DNA from: VGSG01 sp040756375
Lineage (GTDB): Bacteria; Desulfobacterota; Desulfomonilia; Desulfomonilales; Desulfomonilaceae
Assembly: GCA_040756375.1 (NCBI GenBank)
Contig: JBFLZC010000005.1
Span: 124,001 to 188,000 of the forward strand
Length of the DNA: 64,000 nt
Direction: 5' to 3'
Shown piece by piece: positions 8,773 through 17,183 of the stretch. The first letter of the stretch is position 1. Each line of letters starts with the position of its first letter. The translations under genes and the position numbers were made by a program. Under the pieces are notes generated by a model. That model searched no databases. It worked only from the letters and a program-made list of their open reading frames with translations, and was not told the DNA's origin.

Positions 8773-10545
8773 ATGGCTACGCACATTGCCGTTCTGGATG
8801 AGACTGTCATCAATCGAATCGCGGCCGGAGAAGTGGTGGAGCGGCCGGTTTCGGTAGTGAAGGAGCTCGTGGAGAATGCCATTGACGCAGAAGCAACCTC
8901 CGTGGAGCTCGACATCGAGAACGGCGGCAAAAAGCTGATTCGCATACGTGACAACGGCACGGGCATGAGCCACGATGACGCGTTTCTCGCTCTTGAGCGG
9001 CACGCGACGTCAAAACTCCGGTCGGAAAAAGATTTGGTGGGCGTCCCCACGCTCGGATTCAGGGGAGAAGCCCTTGCGAGCATCGCGTCGGTCTCGAAGC
9101 TCAGGCTTATGACCTACGACGGGATTGAGGATTCCGGCGCGGTCATCGTGGTGGAAGGCGGGGTGCTGCGCAAGTCGGAACGAACGGGAATGGCCAGAGG
9201 AACCGTGGTTGAAGTGGCCAACCTCTTCTACAACGTGCCGGTACGCCGGAAGTTCCTCAAGGGGCCAAACGTGGAGGCGGGGCACATTCAAGAGATGGTT
9301 ACCCGCTTCGCTCTTGCTCATCCTACCGTCGGAATACTTTACCGTGAAGACGGCCGCATTAGGCTGGATGCGCCTGCAGTGCGAACCACGCTGGAGCGTG
9401 TCCATACCTTGTATTCTCGGGATGTGCGTGAAAACCTGATGCAGGTGGACCGCACGCTCGACAACGTCCGCGTTCACGGATTTGTGGCGCGGCCTCCGTA
9501 CGCACGTTCGAATATGCGGTCGGTCCTAACCTTCGTTAATGGACGATCCGTTCGCGATCGATTGATCAATGCTGCGGTGAGCAAGGCTTTCGCCAACTTG
9601 ATCGAACGGGGCCGTTACCCGCTGGCCATGCTCTTCCTGGAATTGCCGCCGGATCAAGTGGATGTAAACGTCCATCCGCAGAAGGCCGAAGTGCGCTTTG
9701 TCAGTTCTCAGCTCGTGTTCAACCTGATCGTGGACGGTGTGTACGAAGCACTGACCGGCGCGCCGTTCACTCCACCTCCGGGCCCCAAGGAACGGATCCT
9801 CCCCAAGCCTCCCACCACACCGGTTTTGCAGCACGTGAAAGACGAGCGGGAGCCGGAGCAGTTCGTGCCCATGGAACCAGCCGGAGAACAGGCTTCCTCG
9901 CCAATGGCTTTGCCGTTGCGCCCCACGCCTGCACCCGTGTCAATGCAGGAGCCTGAGGGCTGGTTTTCTGCGCTTGGCATTGTCGGGTCCCTGCCGGGTT
10001 CCTTTGTCATTCTGCACAGCGATGACGAGCTAGTCATCATGGACCATCATGCGGCGCACGAACGTGTGCTCTTTGAGGAACTAAAGGCCGTGGAAAACCC
10101 TGGCCCCGGCTTTGAATGCCAGGACTTGCTTATCCCACGAGTGGTGGAATACCCTCCTGTGGAAGCACGCGCGCTCGCTCAGCACCTTGAGTTACTGGAG
10201 CGCGTGGGTTTCCGCATCGAGGAATTCGGTCAGAACGACTTCGTCGTAAAGGGCGTCCCATCCTGGATCGGAGACACAGACCTGGAGCGATTCTTCGGAT
10301 CGCTCATTGAAGTCATGCTCGATACGGGGCTGCGAGGCGATCCTCGTCGCTTTCGGGAAGAGCTGCTCAAGAGTATGGCCTGCCATGCCGCGGTCAAGGG
10401 ATCAAAGACCTTGCAGCCTCAAGAAGTGCGAGCCCTGCTGCGAGACCTGGACCGGCTCGGAGCAGTGGAAGTCTGCCCACACGGCCGACCGTTTATCATC
10501 AGAATGCCATTTGCCGAGATAAGCAAGAAAATGGGGAGAAGATAA
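8773..10545 (+). CDS. mutL: DNA mismatch repair protein MutL, endonuclease type
   Basis: 590 residues. The N-terminal GHKL ATPase is clear: INRIAAGEVVERP, ENAIDA, DNGTGM and TLGFRGEALASI. A Pro-rich linker (about residues 335-395) leads to the dimerisation domain. That domain has DHHAAHERVLFEE, which fits the D-x-H-A-x2-E-x4-E metal site, and a C-terminal CPHGRP motif; both mark MutL proteins with nicking activity, as expected where MutH is absent. The frame extends upstream to 8713 inside ruvB, but the conserved start is ATG 8773, giving a tight ruvB-mutL pair. Confidence 0.96.
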   Translation: MATHIAVLDETVINRIAAGEVVERPVSVVKELVENAIDAEATSVELDIENGGKKLIRIRDNGTGMSHDDAFLALERHATSKLRSEKDLVGVPTLGFRGEALASIASVSKLRLMTYDGIEDSGAVIVVEGGVLRKSERTGMARGTVVEVANLFYNVPVRRKFLKGPNVEAGHIQEMVTRFALAHPTVGILYREDGRIRLDAPAVRTTLERVHTLYSRDVRENLMQVDRTLDNVRVHGFVARPPYARSNMRSVLTFVNGRSVRDRLINAAVSKAFANLIERGRYPLAMLFLELPPDQVDVNVHPQKAEVRFVSSQLVFNLIVDGVYEALTGAPFTPPPGPKERILPKPPTTPVLQHVKDEREPEQFVPMEPAGEQASSPMALPLRPTPAPVSMQEPEGWFSALGIVGSLPGSFVILHSDDELVIMDHHAAHERVLFEELKAVENPGPGFECQDLLIPRVVEYPPVEARALAQHLELLERVGFRIEEFGQNDFVVKGVPSWIGDTDLERFFGSLIEVMLDTGLRGDPRRFREELLKSMACHAAVKGSKTLQPQEVRALLRDLDRLGAVEVCPHGRPFIIRMPFAEISKKMGRR

Positions 10546-10709
10546 GAGCCGCCATCTAACACAGAGCCGAGACGGTGGGAAATTACTACGGGCTCAATTA
10601 GGTTGTGCCGCTTCTGGGATGGGATAGAGCGGGATCGTCTGTCTGTTAATCCAAATGAGCCTCCTGTCGGAACAGTCCGCAAAGCCCAAGGCATAGGTGC
10701 GGGGTCAGA
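10546..10709. other. Convergent gap between mutL and a minus-strand gene
   Basis: About 160 bases with no gene and no clear T-tract terminator on either strand. Confidence 0.5.
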
Positions 10710-11066
10710 TTAGGGTGCACCGAGATGACCAAGGAGGTCGTCAATCACCTTTTCCACTCCCAATGCCTGTCTGCGCGCCAGTTCGTATAATTCCTTCATC
10801 GTTTCTTGAAGCCCGTACTCGTCCGAGGCATCCCCGCCCATATCCGACCTTATTACCTCGATAATATTTCCCTGATCGTTATGAATCGCCAAGATATAGA
10901 TTACGTTCCAATGTTCTTCATGAGACGACAAGGATACTGAGTAGTCTGGAAAGGCCACCTGGAAAGTGTCAGGACTAGCAGTGCTTTCCCAGTGGATCTC
11001 TCCCTGCTGAGTTCTCAGGTGGAGCCTCTTGACAAGCTCTTGGAACTTGCGCTCGATCTGGGGCAT
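10710..11066 (-). CDS. Hypothetical protein, 118 residues
   Basis: No family recognised. The sequence is soluble, mixed alpha/beta and acidic, without signal peptide or membrane segment. A ribosome-binding site (GGTGAG) lies about 7 bases before the ATG. It starts about ten bases after the stop of the 164-residue membrane protein at 11077-11571, so the two are probably co-transcribed, downstream member second. Confidence 0.6.
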   Translation of the reverse strand: MPQIERKFQELVKRLHLRTQQGEIHWESTASPDTFQVAFPDYSVSLSSHEEHWNVIYILAIHNDQGNIIEVIRSDMGGDASDEYGLQETMKELYELARRQALGVEKVIDDLLGHLGAP

Positions 11067-11076
11067 CTTTTCTCAC

Positions 11077-11571
11077 CTACCTCTCGGTTCTCTTAATCTC
11101 AACAAGCATGCGACTAAGCGTGTCCGTCTGCCTGCCTATTATAGCATTAAGTCCTGCAATATCCGTGTCAACTGTTTCTGCAACAGCCAGCAGCCTGTCC
11201 ATCTCGTTCTCCATATTTGCCAACTGAGTAATGGCATTCATCAGGCCGGTCTTGTGCTCAGAGCTGAAGTTGGGATTGGCCGCCCGAATAGCGACGAGAG
11301 ACCTCCGTACCTCAGAATATTTGTGGGGCAGGATGTGCCAATCCTTTCCCCGGTGAAGAGTCTTGATCTCTTCTAAAGCCTGGATGGCTGCAGAAACAGC
11401 GGAGATGGTGTCAAAACGCGCTATGGCTTTCCGGGCTTCTTCCGCTGCTTTTCTTGATCGATGGACCCCGATATTCGTGAGTATGAAACCGATAATCACC
11501 ACCACCAGGCTGACAATACTAGCGATATCGCCGAGACGCCATTTCGCGATGAACTTCAGAGCCTCTTCCAC
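11077..11571 (-). CDS. Single-pass membrane protein with coiled C-terminal domain
   Basis: 164 residues from a GTG start with AAGGA seven bases upstream. One membrane segment (SIVSLVVVIIGFILTNIGV) lies near residues 18-37, followed by a long helical, probably coiled-coil cytoplasmic region. No known family is recognised. It is the first gene of a two-gene unit with 10710-11066. Confidence 0.62.
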   Translation of the reverse strand: MEEALKFIAKWRLGDIASIVSLVVVIIGFILTNIGVHRSRKAAEEARKAIARFDTISAVSAAIQALEEIKTLHRGKDWHILPHKYSEVRRSLVAIRAANPNFSSEHKTGLMNAITQLANMENEMDRLLAVAETVDTDIAGLNAIIGRQTDTLSRMLVEIKRTER

Positions 11572-11675
11572 AGCGGTTCCTTCAGTGCTTCATAGGTGCA
11601 AAACCACGATGTGGTGCACTTGCTCCCACAGGTCCGAAGCCTCTTTCACGCCTCTCTCTTGGCAAGTCGGGTATA

Positions 11676-12701
11676 TCAGTGCAGGGTGATTCTGACTGGT
11701 TTTGCAAGGGTTACGTACTCGCCGTTTGCGGATCGACTACGGCCGCCCGAGACACCGACGTACATTCTCAGTTTGTCGGCAAGCTCTTTTACCGTCTGGT
11801 TCTTCATTCTGACGCAGCCGTGGGACTGATTGCCGCCTACGCTCCACGGTGAATCGGTCCCATGAACCCGATAGCCTCCGGAATCTATTATTTGGACCTT
11901 GGGCGCCACTGCATCGAACTCTTCGTCCTCCGCTCCGGAACCGCGCATCTCCCTTTTTGACATGAGCGGCATCATGTGGCCGCCGTACACGCTGCGGCTC
12001 GGAGACTGACCCCAGGCCCACTCACGGTCGGGCGGAATCCACCAGGGATGGTCATCATAGATTATAGTGATAAAGAACCTGCCACCGGGTGTGGGATACT
12101 CCCCTGAACCCAAACCGACGCCCGCCTCAAAGAGAACTTTCTCTTTGGTCCCTCTCAGGCCGATGAGTTGTAGCTTGTGCTCGCGACGGTACACGTGAAT
12201 TTCGAGCGAGGAATAGAGTCCGGAAGGATTCCCAGCTAGGCGGCCGATCTTTGTCATCGCAGGACCATTGCGGAGAAGCGGTGATAATCTCGGACCTGGA
12301 ATCACCACGGTCGGGCCTAAGGAGGCAATGCGCGTCCAGCCTTGAGGTAAGAGGCCTCCCCCCCTGCCCGGAAGTGGAAGATTGGGAGCAGCAAGTTGTT
12401 GATCGCGCGTGGCCTGGTCATCGCCGCCCAATCCGGGACGGGTCATAGCATGGCTCGTCAGCACCCGAGGCCAATAGTTCTTGTCTGTCTTAAGTCTGTC
12501 AAAGGGAACAGCAAGAAGAGTTTCGACGATTCCGGTACGTTTGTCTTGCGATTCGGGAGTGTCACCAGGCCGAATGACGCTCACCAGAACATCCGGCACA
12601 AAGTTATCTCTGGCAATGGCGGGTACGGAGCACACGAGAGAGAGCAAACAGCACAGGATCAGCCCGTAAAGACTCCTTTGCGTCTGCACCCTCAAAGACA
12701 T
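11676..12701 (-). CDS. L,D-transpeptidase (YkuD family), exported
   Basis: 341 residues. A signal peptide (SLYGLILCCLLSLVCSVPAIA) precedes a long linker and the YkuD catalytic domain with the His-Gly motif YRVHGTD and active site SHGCVRM. These enzymes make 3-3 peptidoglycan cross-links or attach lipoproteins in the periplasm. ATG 12701 was chosen because GGGAAGGGT lies about eight bases before it; the frame can start at a TTG at 12725. The L,D-transpeptidase assignment is firm, the exact substrate is not. Confidence 0.9.
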   Translation of the reverse strand: MSLRVQTQRSLYGLILCCLLSLVCSVPAIARDNFVPDVLVSVIRPGDTPESQDKRTGIVETLLAVPFDRLKTDKNYWPRVLTSHAMTRPGLGGDDQATRDQQLAAPNLPLPGRGGGLLPQGWTRIASLGPTVVIPGPRLSPLLRNGPAMTKIGRLAGNPSGLYSSLEIHVYRREHKLQLIGLRGTKEKVLFEAGVGLGSGEYPTPGGRFFITIIYDDHPWWIPPDREWAWGQSPSRSVYGGHMMPLMSKREMRGSGAEDEEFDAVAPKVQIIDSGGYRVHGTDSPWSVGGNQSHGCVRMKNQTVKELADKLRMYVGVSGGRSRSANGEYVTLAKPVRITLH

Positions 12702-12824
12702 GTCCATACCCTTCCCTACCGACAAGCTCTACCGGGCGATGCCGACGGCCGACCCCGGATATACCACTATCTAGACTATCAACATAGTCAAACGCTCGTC
12801 CATGTCAAGTTCAAATCGAAAGCC

Positions 12825-13124
12825 CTACCGAAAAATGGGATACGGGTTGGCGCCGTACGAAACCCCGTGGCAGGGCAGCCTTTTCGACGGGCATGCGGTC
12901 TGGATCGCACACGGGACAGCCTGGCATTGGATGCCGGGAATTCGACACGGCACAGCGCAAGGACTGCAGACCGGAGGAAATACGCATGGCGCGGGATAGA
13001 ATTGATCCAGACAAGCATCATCCCGCGGTAACCCGAAAGAAGGCATTGCATCGGCCTGATCGGTGGCGAGCAATGCGCACGCGCAGAAAACTATGACAGC
13101 TACTAAACCGACTACCCTCTTCAT
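12825..13124 (-). CDS. Secreted Cys/Pro-rich small protein
   Basis: 99 residues. A signal peptide (VVGLVAVIVFCACALLATDQADA) is followed by about 70 residues with many Cys and Pro, including repeated xPCxxPxC-like units. Disulfide bonding or metal binding is likely. GAGGT lies about five bases before the ATG. No family recognised. A second Cys-rich secreted protein lies at 40154-40414, with no obvious sequence match between them. Confidence 0.68.
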   Translation of the reverse strand: MKRVVGLVAVIVFCACALLATDQADAMPSFGLPRDDACLDQFYPAPCVFPPVCSPCAVPCRIPGIQCQAVPCAIQTACPSKRLPCHGVSYGANPYPIFR

Positions 13125-13178
13125 TGCAGACCTCAGATGTTATGCCCAGGAACGCGTGCCGCGCCCCTGTGTGTTGGC

Positions 13179-13205
13179 GTTATACAACATATTGATATTT
13201 GTCAA
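13179..13205 (-). promoter_or_regulatory. Candidate sigma-70 promoter with overlapping palindrome
   Basis: On the minus strand TTGACA (13205-13200) and TATAAC (13184-13179) are 15 bases apart, shorter than the usual 16-18. The -35 lies in the palindrome TATTGACAAATATCAATA, which could be an operator. It lies 55 bases upstream of the Cys-rich gene start at 13124, in an AT-rich stretch unlike its surroundings. Confidence 0.45.
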
Positions 13206-13298
13206 TATAATAGCATATAAACCGGCAAAATGTCAACCAATTCCGTAACGGAGTGCCGTATCTATTCAGTTCTGGAGGCCTGTGCTTGCCACTGCGGC

Positions 13299-14075
13299 TC
13301 ACAGGCGCGCGCCTGAAATTAAGAGGAGCCTGACCACGTCGGTCATGCCGACTGAAGAGGCCCAAACCAACGGCGAGCGGCCGAGCTTGTCCACGCTGTT
13401 TACGTTTGCGCCGCCGGCTATGAGAAATTCTGCTACTCCGGGATGACGTTTTCGTATTGCCAATGCCAATGCGGTGAAGCCTCCTTCATCCACAGCATTC
13501 ACGTCCGCGCCATTGTCCAATAGCAATCTGACTGCTCCAGTATGCCCTCTGAAGGCAGCTTCCATGAGTGCAGTTGCCCCCCGCGCGCCTCTCCTATTCA
13601 CCGCAGCGCCCCTTGCCAGAAGCAGTTCCACGGCCGCTAGATGGTTTCTCAACGCGGCCCAGATCAAGGGCGATCTTCCATCTTTGTCCTGAGCGTTGAT
13701 GAAGGCCCCCGCGTCCAGCATTAATCCCATGATCCCGGTGTGGCCGTTCATAGCGGCTCGGATAAGAGCGGTAAAGCCGAACTTGTCCGCTGCATCGATA
13801 CGTGGTGCGGCCTTCAACAGGAGCCTCACCACTGCCTCTCTGTTCTCCATCGATGCCCTCATCAACGCGGTGTCGCTATCTTCGTCAGCCGCGTTCACAT
13901 CAGCGCCCATATTAAGCAACACCTCAACGAGACGCTCATGGCCCTCTCTGGCGGCCAACATGAGAGCGGTTCGGCCGTACCTGTCTCGCGAGTTGGGACT
14001 TAAATCGCTGGAAGCAAGCCTAATTACTTCGTCAATGTCTCCTGATTCCGCTGAGGACATCAAATACCCGACCAC
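13299..14075 (-). CDS. Ankyrin-repeat protein
   Basis: 258 residues made almost wholly of about seven 33-residue ankyrin repeats (DRYGRTALMLAAREGHERLV; DEDSDTALMRASMENREAVV; DKFGFTALIRAAMNGHTGIM and further units). It is a protein-binding scaffold, probably cytoplasmic since no signal peptide is visible. The GTG at 14075 has AAGG about eight bases upstream; an ATG at 14060 is an alternative. The partner is unknown. It lies just downstream of the Roadblock/MglA block on the same strand, separated by a hairpin. Confidence 0.87.
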   Translation of the reverse strand: MVGYLMSSAESGDIDEVIRLASSDLSPNSRDRYGRTALMLAAREGHERLVEVLLNMGADVNAADEDSDTALMRASMENREAVVRLLLKAAPRIDAADKFGFTALIRAAMNGHTGIMGLMLDAGAFINAQDKDGRSPLIWAALRNHLAAVELLLARGAAVNRRGARGATALMEAAFRGHTGAVRLLLDNGADVNAVDEGGFTALALAIRKRHPGVAEFLIAGGANVNSVDKLGRSPLVWASSVGMTDVVRLLLISGARL

Positions 14076-14159
14076 GATCCACCTTCATATGCTACAGTTT
14101 GGCCGAAAGGGTTGCTGGTCCAGGAAACCGAGCCGCTGAGCGGTGTTAGCGACACGGAA

Positions 14160-14183
14160 CCGGGGGAGGCGATGCTCCCCCGG
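14160..14183 (-). terminator. Strong hairpin at the end of the Roadblock/MglA block
   Basis: CCGGGGGAG (14160-14168) pairs perfectly with CTCCCCCGG (14175-14183) across a six-base loop. No T-run follows, so factor-independent termination is uncertain, but the position, between the last Roadblock gene and the ankyrin gene, fits an operon end. Confidence 0.5.
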
Positions 14184-14239
14184 CCGTTAAAGTCTGCCTC
14201 GGTATGCCCTCAACCCCGTAGCCTTTTCGCGCGCCCTGT

Positions 14240-14596
14240 CTAAATGGCCGCTTGGATCTCCGGGGAGAGCTTCTTTATTTGATAGCGCACGTTACCAAGG
14301 TTGGCGTTGGAGTCGGCCACACATGCCAAAATGGCCTCTCTTCCAAGGAAGCTCATGACAATAATGCCCTCCTTGTACTCCATCATTCCTTGGCTCATGC
14401 TACCGACTTTCAGTTCTCGACCCATGACCTCCGCGGTTCCTACCCCGGTGGATATTACGGCACCGATTGCTTCCACATCCATAGACGCGCCGTTGGTCAA
14501 TCCGTCGATGACAAAGCCGTCACGGCCGACTACGACCGCGGTATTGATCCCTTCAACCTTGAGCAAATCGCTCAGTTTTTGTTTCACGCCTGGCAT
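14240..14596 (-). CDS. Roadblock/LC7-domain protein (MglB-like)
   Basis: 118 residues, the length of a single Roadblock domain. The pattern GINTAVVVGRDGFVIDG...DVEAIGAVISTGVGTAEVMGREL...EGIIVMSFLG fits the longin-like fold of MglB/LC7 proteins, which bind Ras-like GTPases and can act as GTPase-activating proteins. AAGGAGGG precedes the ATG. It is the last gene of the minus-strand locus and one of three Roadblock-type proteins there. Confidence 0.85.
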   Translation of the reverse strand: MPGVKQKLSDLLKVEGINTAVVVGRDGFVIDGLTNGASMDVEAIGAVISTGVGTAEVMGRELKVGSMSQGMMEYKEGIIVMSFLGREAILACVADSNANLGNVRYQIKKLSPEIQAAI

Positions 14597-14638
14597 TTTA
14601 TCCCTCCTTGCCGTTAGTAGGCCTGCTCAGCAGGATCC

Positions 14639-15103
14639 TTACTTATCGATGAGTTCCACGACCAGTCTCGTGTCCCCGGGGTTTCCGACGGGTTCCAATG
14701 TCTTGAGTCTCGCCCGTTTTCCCAGATTCTTCTCGGCAATCGCTATGGTTAGGGCTGCGAACGGGCAGCCGAAGGGAGGTATCCCTTCTTCTTTGAGTTT
14801 CATGGTGAGCGGGAAGAAGGAGCATTGGGTAATGTTCGCGGTCAAGTCGTTTCCGTTAAGCGTGAAGGCCATCTTCTCGCACATTCCCGTCTGGACCATG
14901 GTTTCTCCAAGCTTCGCGGACAGCTTGTCCACGTCATCCACGCACGAGAAGTCGACGCCCAGCTTTCCCAGCATGTCTAGGATATCGGGCGCGGCCCTCC
15001 GCATGACCGCAGCCGAATTCTCTCCGACAACGCCGTGAAGCGCCTTGTAGATCCCGTACAGGATTCCTTCCACCGCCCTCGTGTCAATCTTGTCCGGTGC
15101 CAT
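14639..15103 (-). CDS. Unknown protein, possible V4R-like fold
   Basis: 154 residues. The C-terminal half has CSFFPLTMK and GCPFAALTIAI, which recall small-molecule-binding V4R-like domains, though I cannot confirm the family. The start was set at ATG 15103, where AAAGGAGG lies six bases upstream; the frame continues to 15124. It lies between the DnaA-like gene and a Roadblock gene with the same orientation, so it probably belongs to the same locus. Three Cys (in CEKM, QCSF and GCPF) could coordinate metal or haem. Confidence 0.7.
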   Translation of the reverse strand: MAPDKIDTRAVEGILYGIYKALHGVVGENSAAVMRRAAPDILDMLGKLGVDFSCVDDVDKLSAKLGETMVQTGMCEKMAFTLNGNDLTANITQCSFFPLTMKLKEEGIPPFGCPFAALTIAIAEKNLGKRARLKTLEPVGNPGDTRLVVELIDK

Positions 15104-15221
15104 TTCATCCTCCTTTGGTTTCACCTACGCATAGGTTTTTGGAATCGGAGGCCGGCGGACCTCCGTTCGTCAACTGCTGGTGCGCACACCTTGCATGGAG
15201 GAGCACGCAATGACTGCTGTC

Positions 15222-16463
15222 TCAGGTGCTTATCCATTGTACGGCCTGCTCCATTTTGCCTTCTCTGAGTAGGTCCAGGGCTTGCTCCAGTCGTTTGAGA
15301 GTATCGGGATCGCCTCCTTCGCCCCGCAACTGCCTTATTCGTGTTCCCAGCGCGATCTGCAGCGCCAGAGCCTGCTCCTCTTTGCTTTCTGCGGTGGCGA
15401 GCATTTCTTTGAACCGATCCACTTCATACGGTTGGAACTGGAGAAAGTGGCGGATCACGTACTCCGCGCCCGCCAGCATTTCTCTAATCCGATTTACGGG
15501 GACCTGAGCGTGTGAGCCGCGTTCTGCTTGTGGCAGTTGGTTCCCCGTCGGAACACTGCCCTCTTGAGCAGGCAAGGGTCCATGCGTTTCATGAGCAGGC
15601 ACCACCGTCCGGGCCATATCAAGAGTCAAAGGCGCGTCGGTTCCGGCACTGAGAGTAAGAAGCTGTGCTACAGCAGCCTTTAAACCCCGTACGTTTTCGG
15701 TTACGTTCTCAGCGAGATAGTCGATAATCTCTTCGGGCATGGGGCGGTCTTGGACGAATGACTTAATGAGGTCGCGGCACTCGATTCGGTCGCCCATGTG
15801 CAGGCTGACAATGACTCCTGCCCCCAGTCTGGACAGCAGCCTTGATTCAACGCCCGCCAGCCGGGTGGGAGGTACGTCTGACGTTATTACTACCCACCGA
15901 TGGGCCCTTAGCATATGGTTCAGGACGGCAAAAAGGTCTCGCTGCACATCCTCCCGTCCTTCGCAGAGCTGAATGTCGTCGAGCAGTAAGATTTCGGCAG
16001 TGAGCAGCCACTCCCTCAGCTCAGCCCTCTTATGGAGACGGATCGCTCTTTCTAGTTCTAATTCCAGATCTGCAACGCTGAGGAGGAGCACTCTTTTGTC
16101 CGCTGCTGCATTCGCGATGGCAGAGAGCACGTGGGTTTTGCCGAGGCCGATGTCCGCGTAGAGGTAGAGCGGGTTGTAAGGTAACCGCGATGGGGACTTG
16201 TCGGACACGGTCTTGGCAAGCTCCACCGCAAAAGAATTGCCCTTACAAACCACGAGATTGTCGAAGGTGAGCCCCGGGTCAGGGGGGTCATTGAGAAACG
16301 CCGACTGGGATTCGTACGGCCCAAGTCCCCTGGACCGACGGAACAGCTCGAGCCGCCGCGCCGTACGTTCGTCGATCACCCCTTTGAGGATGCTGACCTG
16401 CAAGAAGTCCGGAAGTCCACTCGAACCTTTCGGTCTTACCGCTTCGCTCATCGCGCACCACAT
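15222..16463 (-). CDS. DnaA-domain-III-like AAA+ ATPase without the DNA-binding domain
   Basis: 413 residues. Residues ~65-270 match DnaA domain III in order: LTFDNLVVCKGN, YNPLYLYADIGLGKTH (Walker A; first Gly of the P-loop is Ala103), LLLDDIQL (Walker B), VVITSDVPP (sensor 1), ESRLLSRLGAG (arginine-finger region) and ENVRGLKAAV (sensor 2). The helix-turn-helix domain IV of DnaA is absent and is replaced by about 140 mostly helical residues. It therefore cannot be the replication initiator; it is closer in plan to Hda, but longer and with a different N-terminus. The ATG overlaps the stop of the upstream PATAN-Roadblock gene (TAATG), implying translational coupling inside an MglA/Roadblock operon. 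Its job is unknown; acting with the GTPase module is an inference from context. Confidence 0.85.
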   Translation of the reverse strand: MWCAMSEAVRPKGSSGLPDFLQVSILKGVIDERTARRLELFRRSRGLGPYESQSAFLNDPPDPGLTFDNLVVCKGNSFAVELAKTVSDKSPSRLPYNPLYLYADIGLGKTHVLSAIANAAADKRVLLLSVADLELELERAIRLHKRAELREWLLTAEILLLDDIQLCEGREDVQRDLFAVLNHMLRAHRWVVITSDVPPTRLAGVESRLLSRLGAGVIVSLHMGDRIECRDLIKSFVQDRPMPEEIIDYLAENVTENVRGLKAAVAQLLTLSAGTDAPLTLDMARTVVPAHETHGPLPAQEGSVPTGNQLPQAERGSHAQVPVNRIREMLAGAEYVIRHFLQFQPYEVDRFKEMLATAESKEEQALALQIALGTRIRQLRGEGGDPDTLKRLEQALDLLREGKMEQAVQWIST

Positions 16464-17158
16464 TATTCAAGTCCCAATGCCAGCCGGCCGATACTCACCG
16501 AAACTGCCCCCAAGGACGCTTCCTTTTTGGCAACCACGATCAAACAGCCGCCGTCGGGGAGCCGTACGAGCGCAACGGTGCCTTGTTCGTCGTCGAGCAG
16601 GGCGCGGTTGAGCCCGTCACGGGGATAGCTTCCCACGAGTGCATGGAGTGCCTCTCGAAGCAGATCGATCTTCTCCGGCCTTCCCGTGCTGCCGTCGGCA
16701 GAGGCTTTCAGTTTTCCGTCTGAATAGAGGACGCACGCATGAAGCGCGTATTCAGTTGTAGCTACGAATTCCGCAAGCTTGGCCGAGAGGGCTTCATTGC
16801 TGGGCCCGGGTCCTCCCGCTTCCTCTTTCTTTCTTTTCTCCTCCTCCATCTTCAGCTCGTCATGCAGTTTGAGCGCCTGCATAACCGCGCGATGGAGGTC
16901 GAGGTCTATGCTTTGAGCCTCGGGCGGGTGTCCGGGCTCGAACTCAAACGATCCTTCGCCCCAACCAACGATGGCCACCAGAGCGTCCATCCCTAGGAGA
17001 TCATTCAAAGTGGCGTGGACCAGGGCCCCGTTCTCATAGAATACCTTGGCTGCTCCTTCGGGCCCTGTGATCACCATGAGACCGGTCTTGCGACCCGCGT
17101 GAGGAAACTGGATAAGATCCACGATTCCCAGGTCTGCCAGTGTTCCCTTGAGCGCCAT
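16463..17158 (-). CDS. PATAN (DUF4388) and Roadblock-like fusion protein
   Basis: 231 residues. Residues 1-100 are a PATAN/DUF4388 domain (MALKGTLADLGIVDLIQFPHAGRKTG...VFYENGALVHA...WGEGSFEFE). A charged linker follows (about 105-120) and then a Roadblock/LC7-like region (ALSAKLAEFVATTEYALHACVLYSDGK...GGCLIVVAKKEASLGAVSVSI). PATAN domains occur in response regulators of gliding and twitching control. GGGAG precedes the ATG. The gene is 25 bases after mglA and overlaps the DnaA-like gene. Confidence 0.82.
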   Translation of the reverse strand: MALKGTLADLGIVDLIQFPHAGRKTGLMVITGPEGAAKVFYENGALVHATLNDLLGMDALVAIVGWGEGSFEFEPGHPPEAQSIDLDLHRAVMQALKLHDELKMEEEKRKKEEAGGPGPSNEALSAKLAEFVATTEYALHACVLYSDGKLKASADGSTGRPEKIDLLREALHALVGSYPRDGLNRALLDDEQGTVALVRLPDGGCLIVVAKKEASLGAVSVSIGRLALGLE

Positions 17159-17183
17159 TCTTCAATCTCCCCGATGGGTCTTT

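Noticed and set aside
15222..16463. Chromosomal replication initiator dnaA and an adjacent origin
   Set aside because: Domain IV is absent, no cluster of TTATCCACA-like boxes was seen and dnaN/recF are not nearby.
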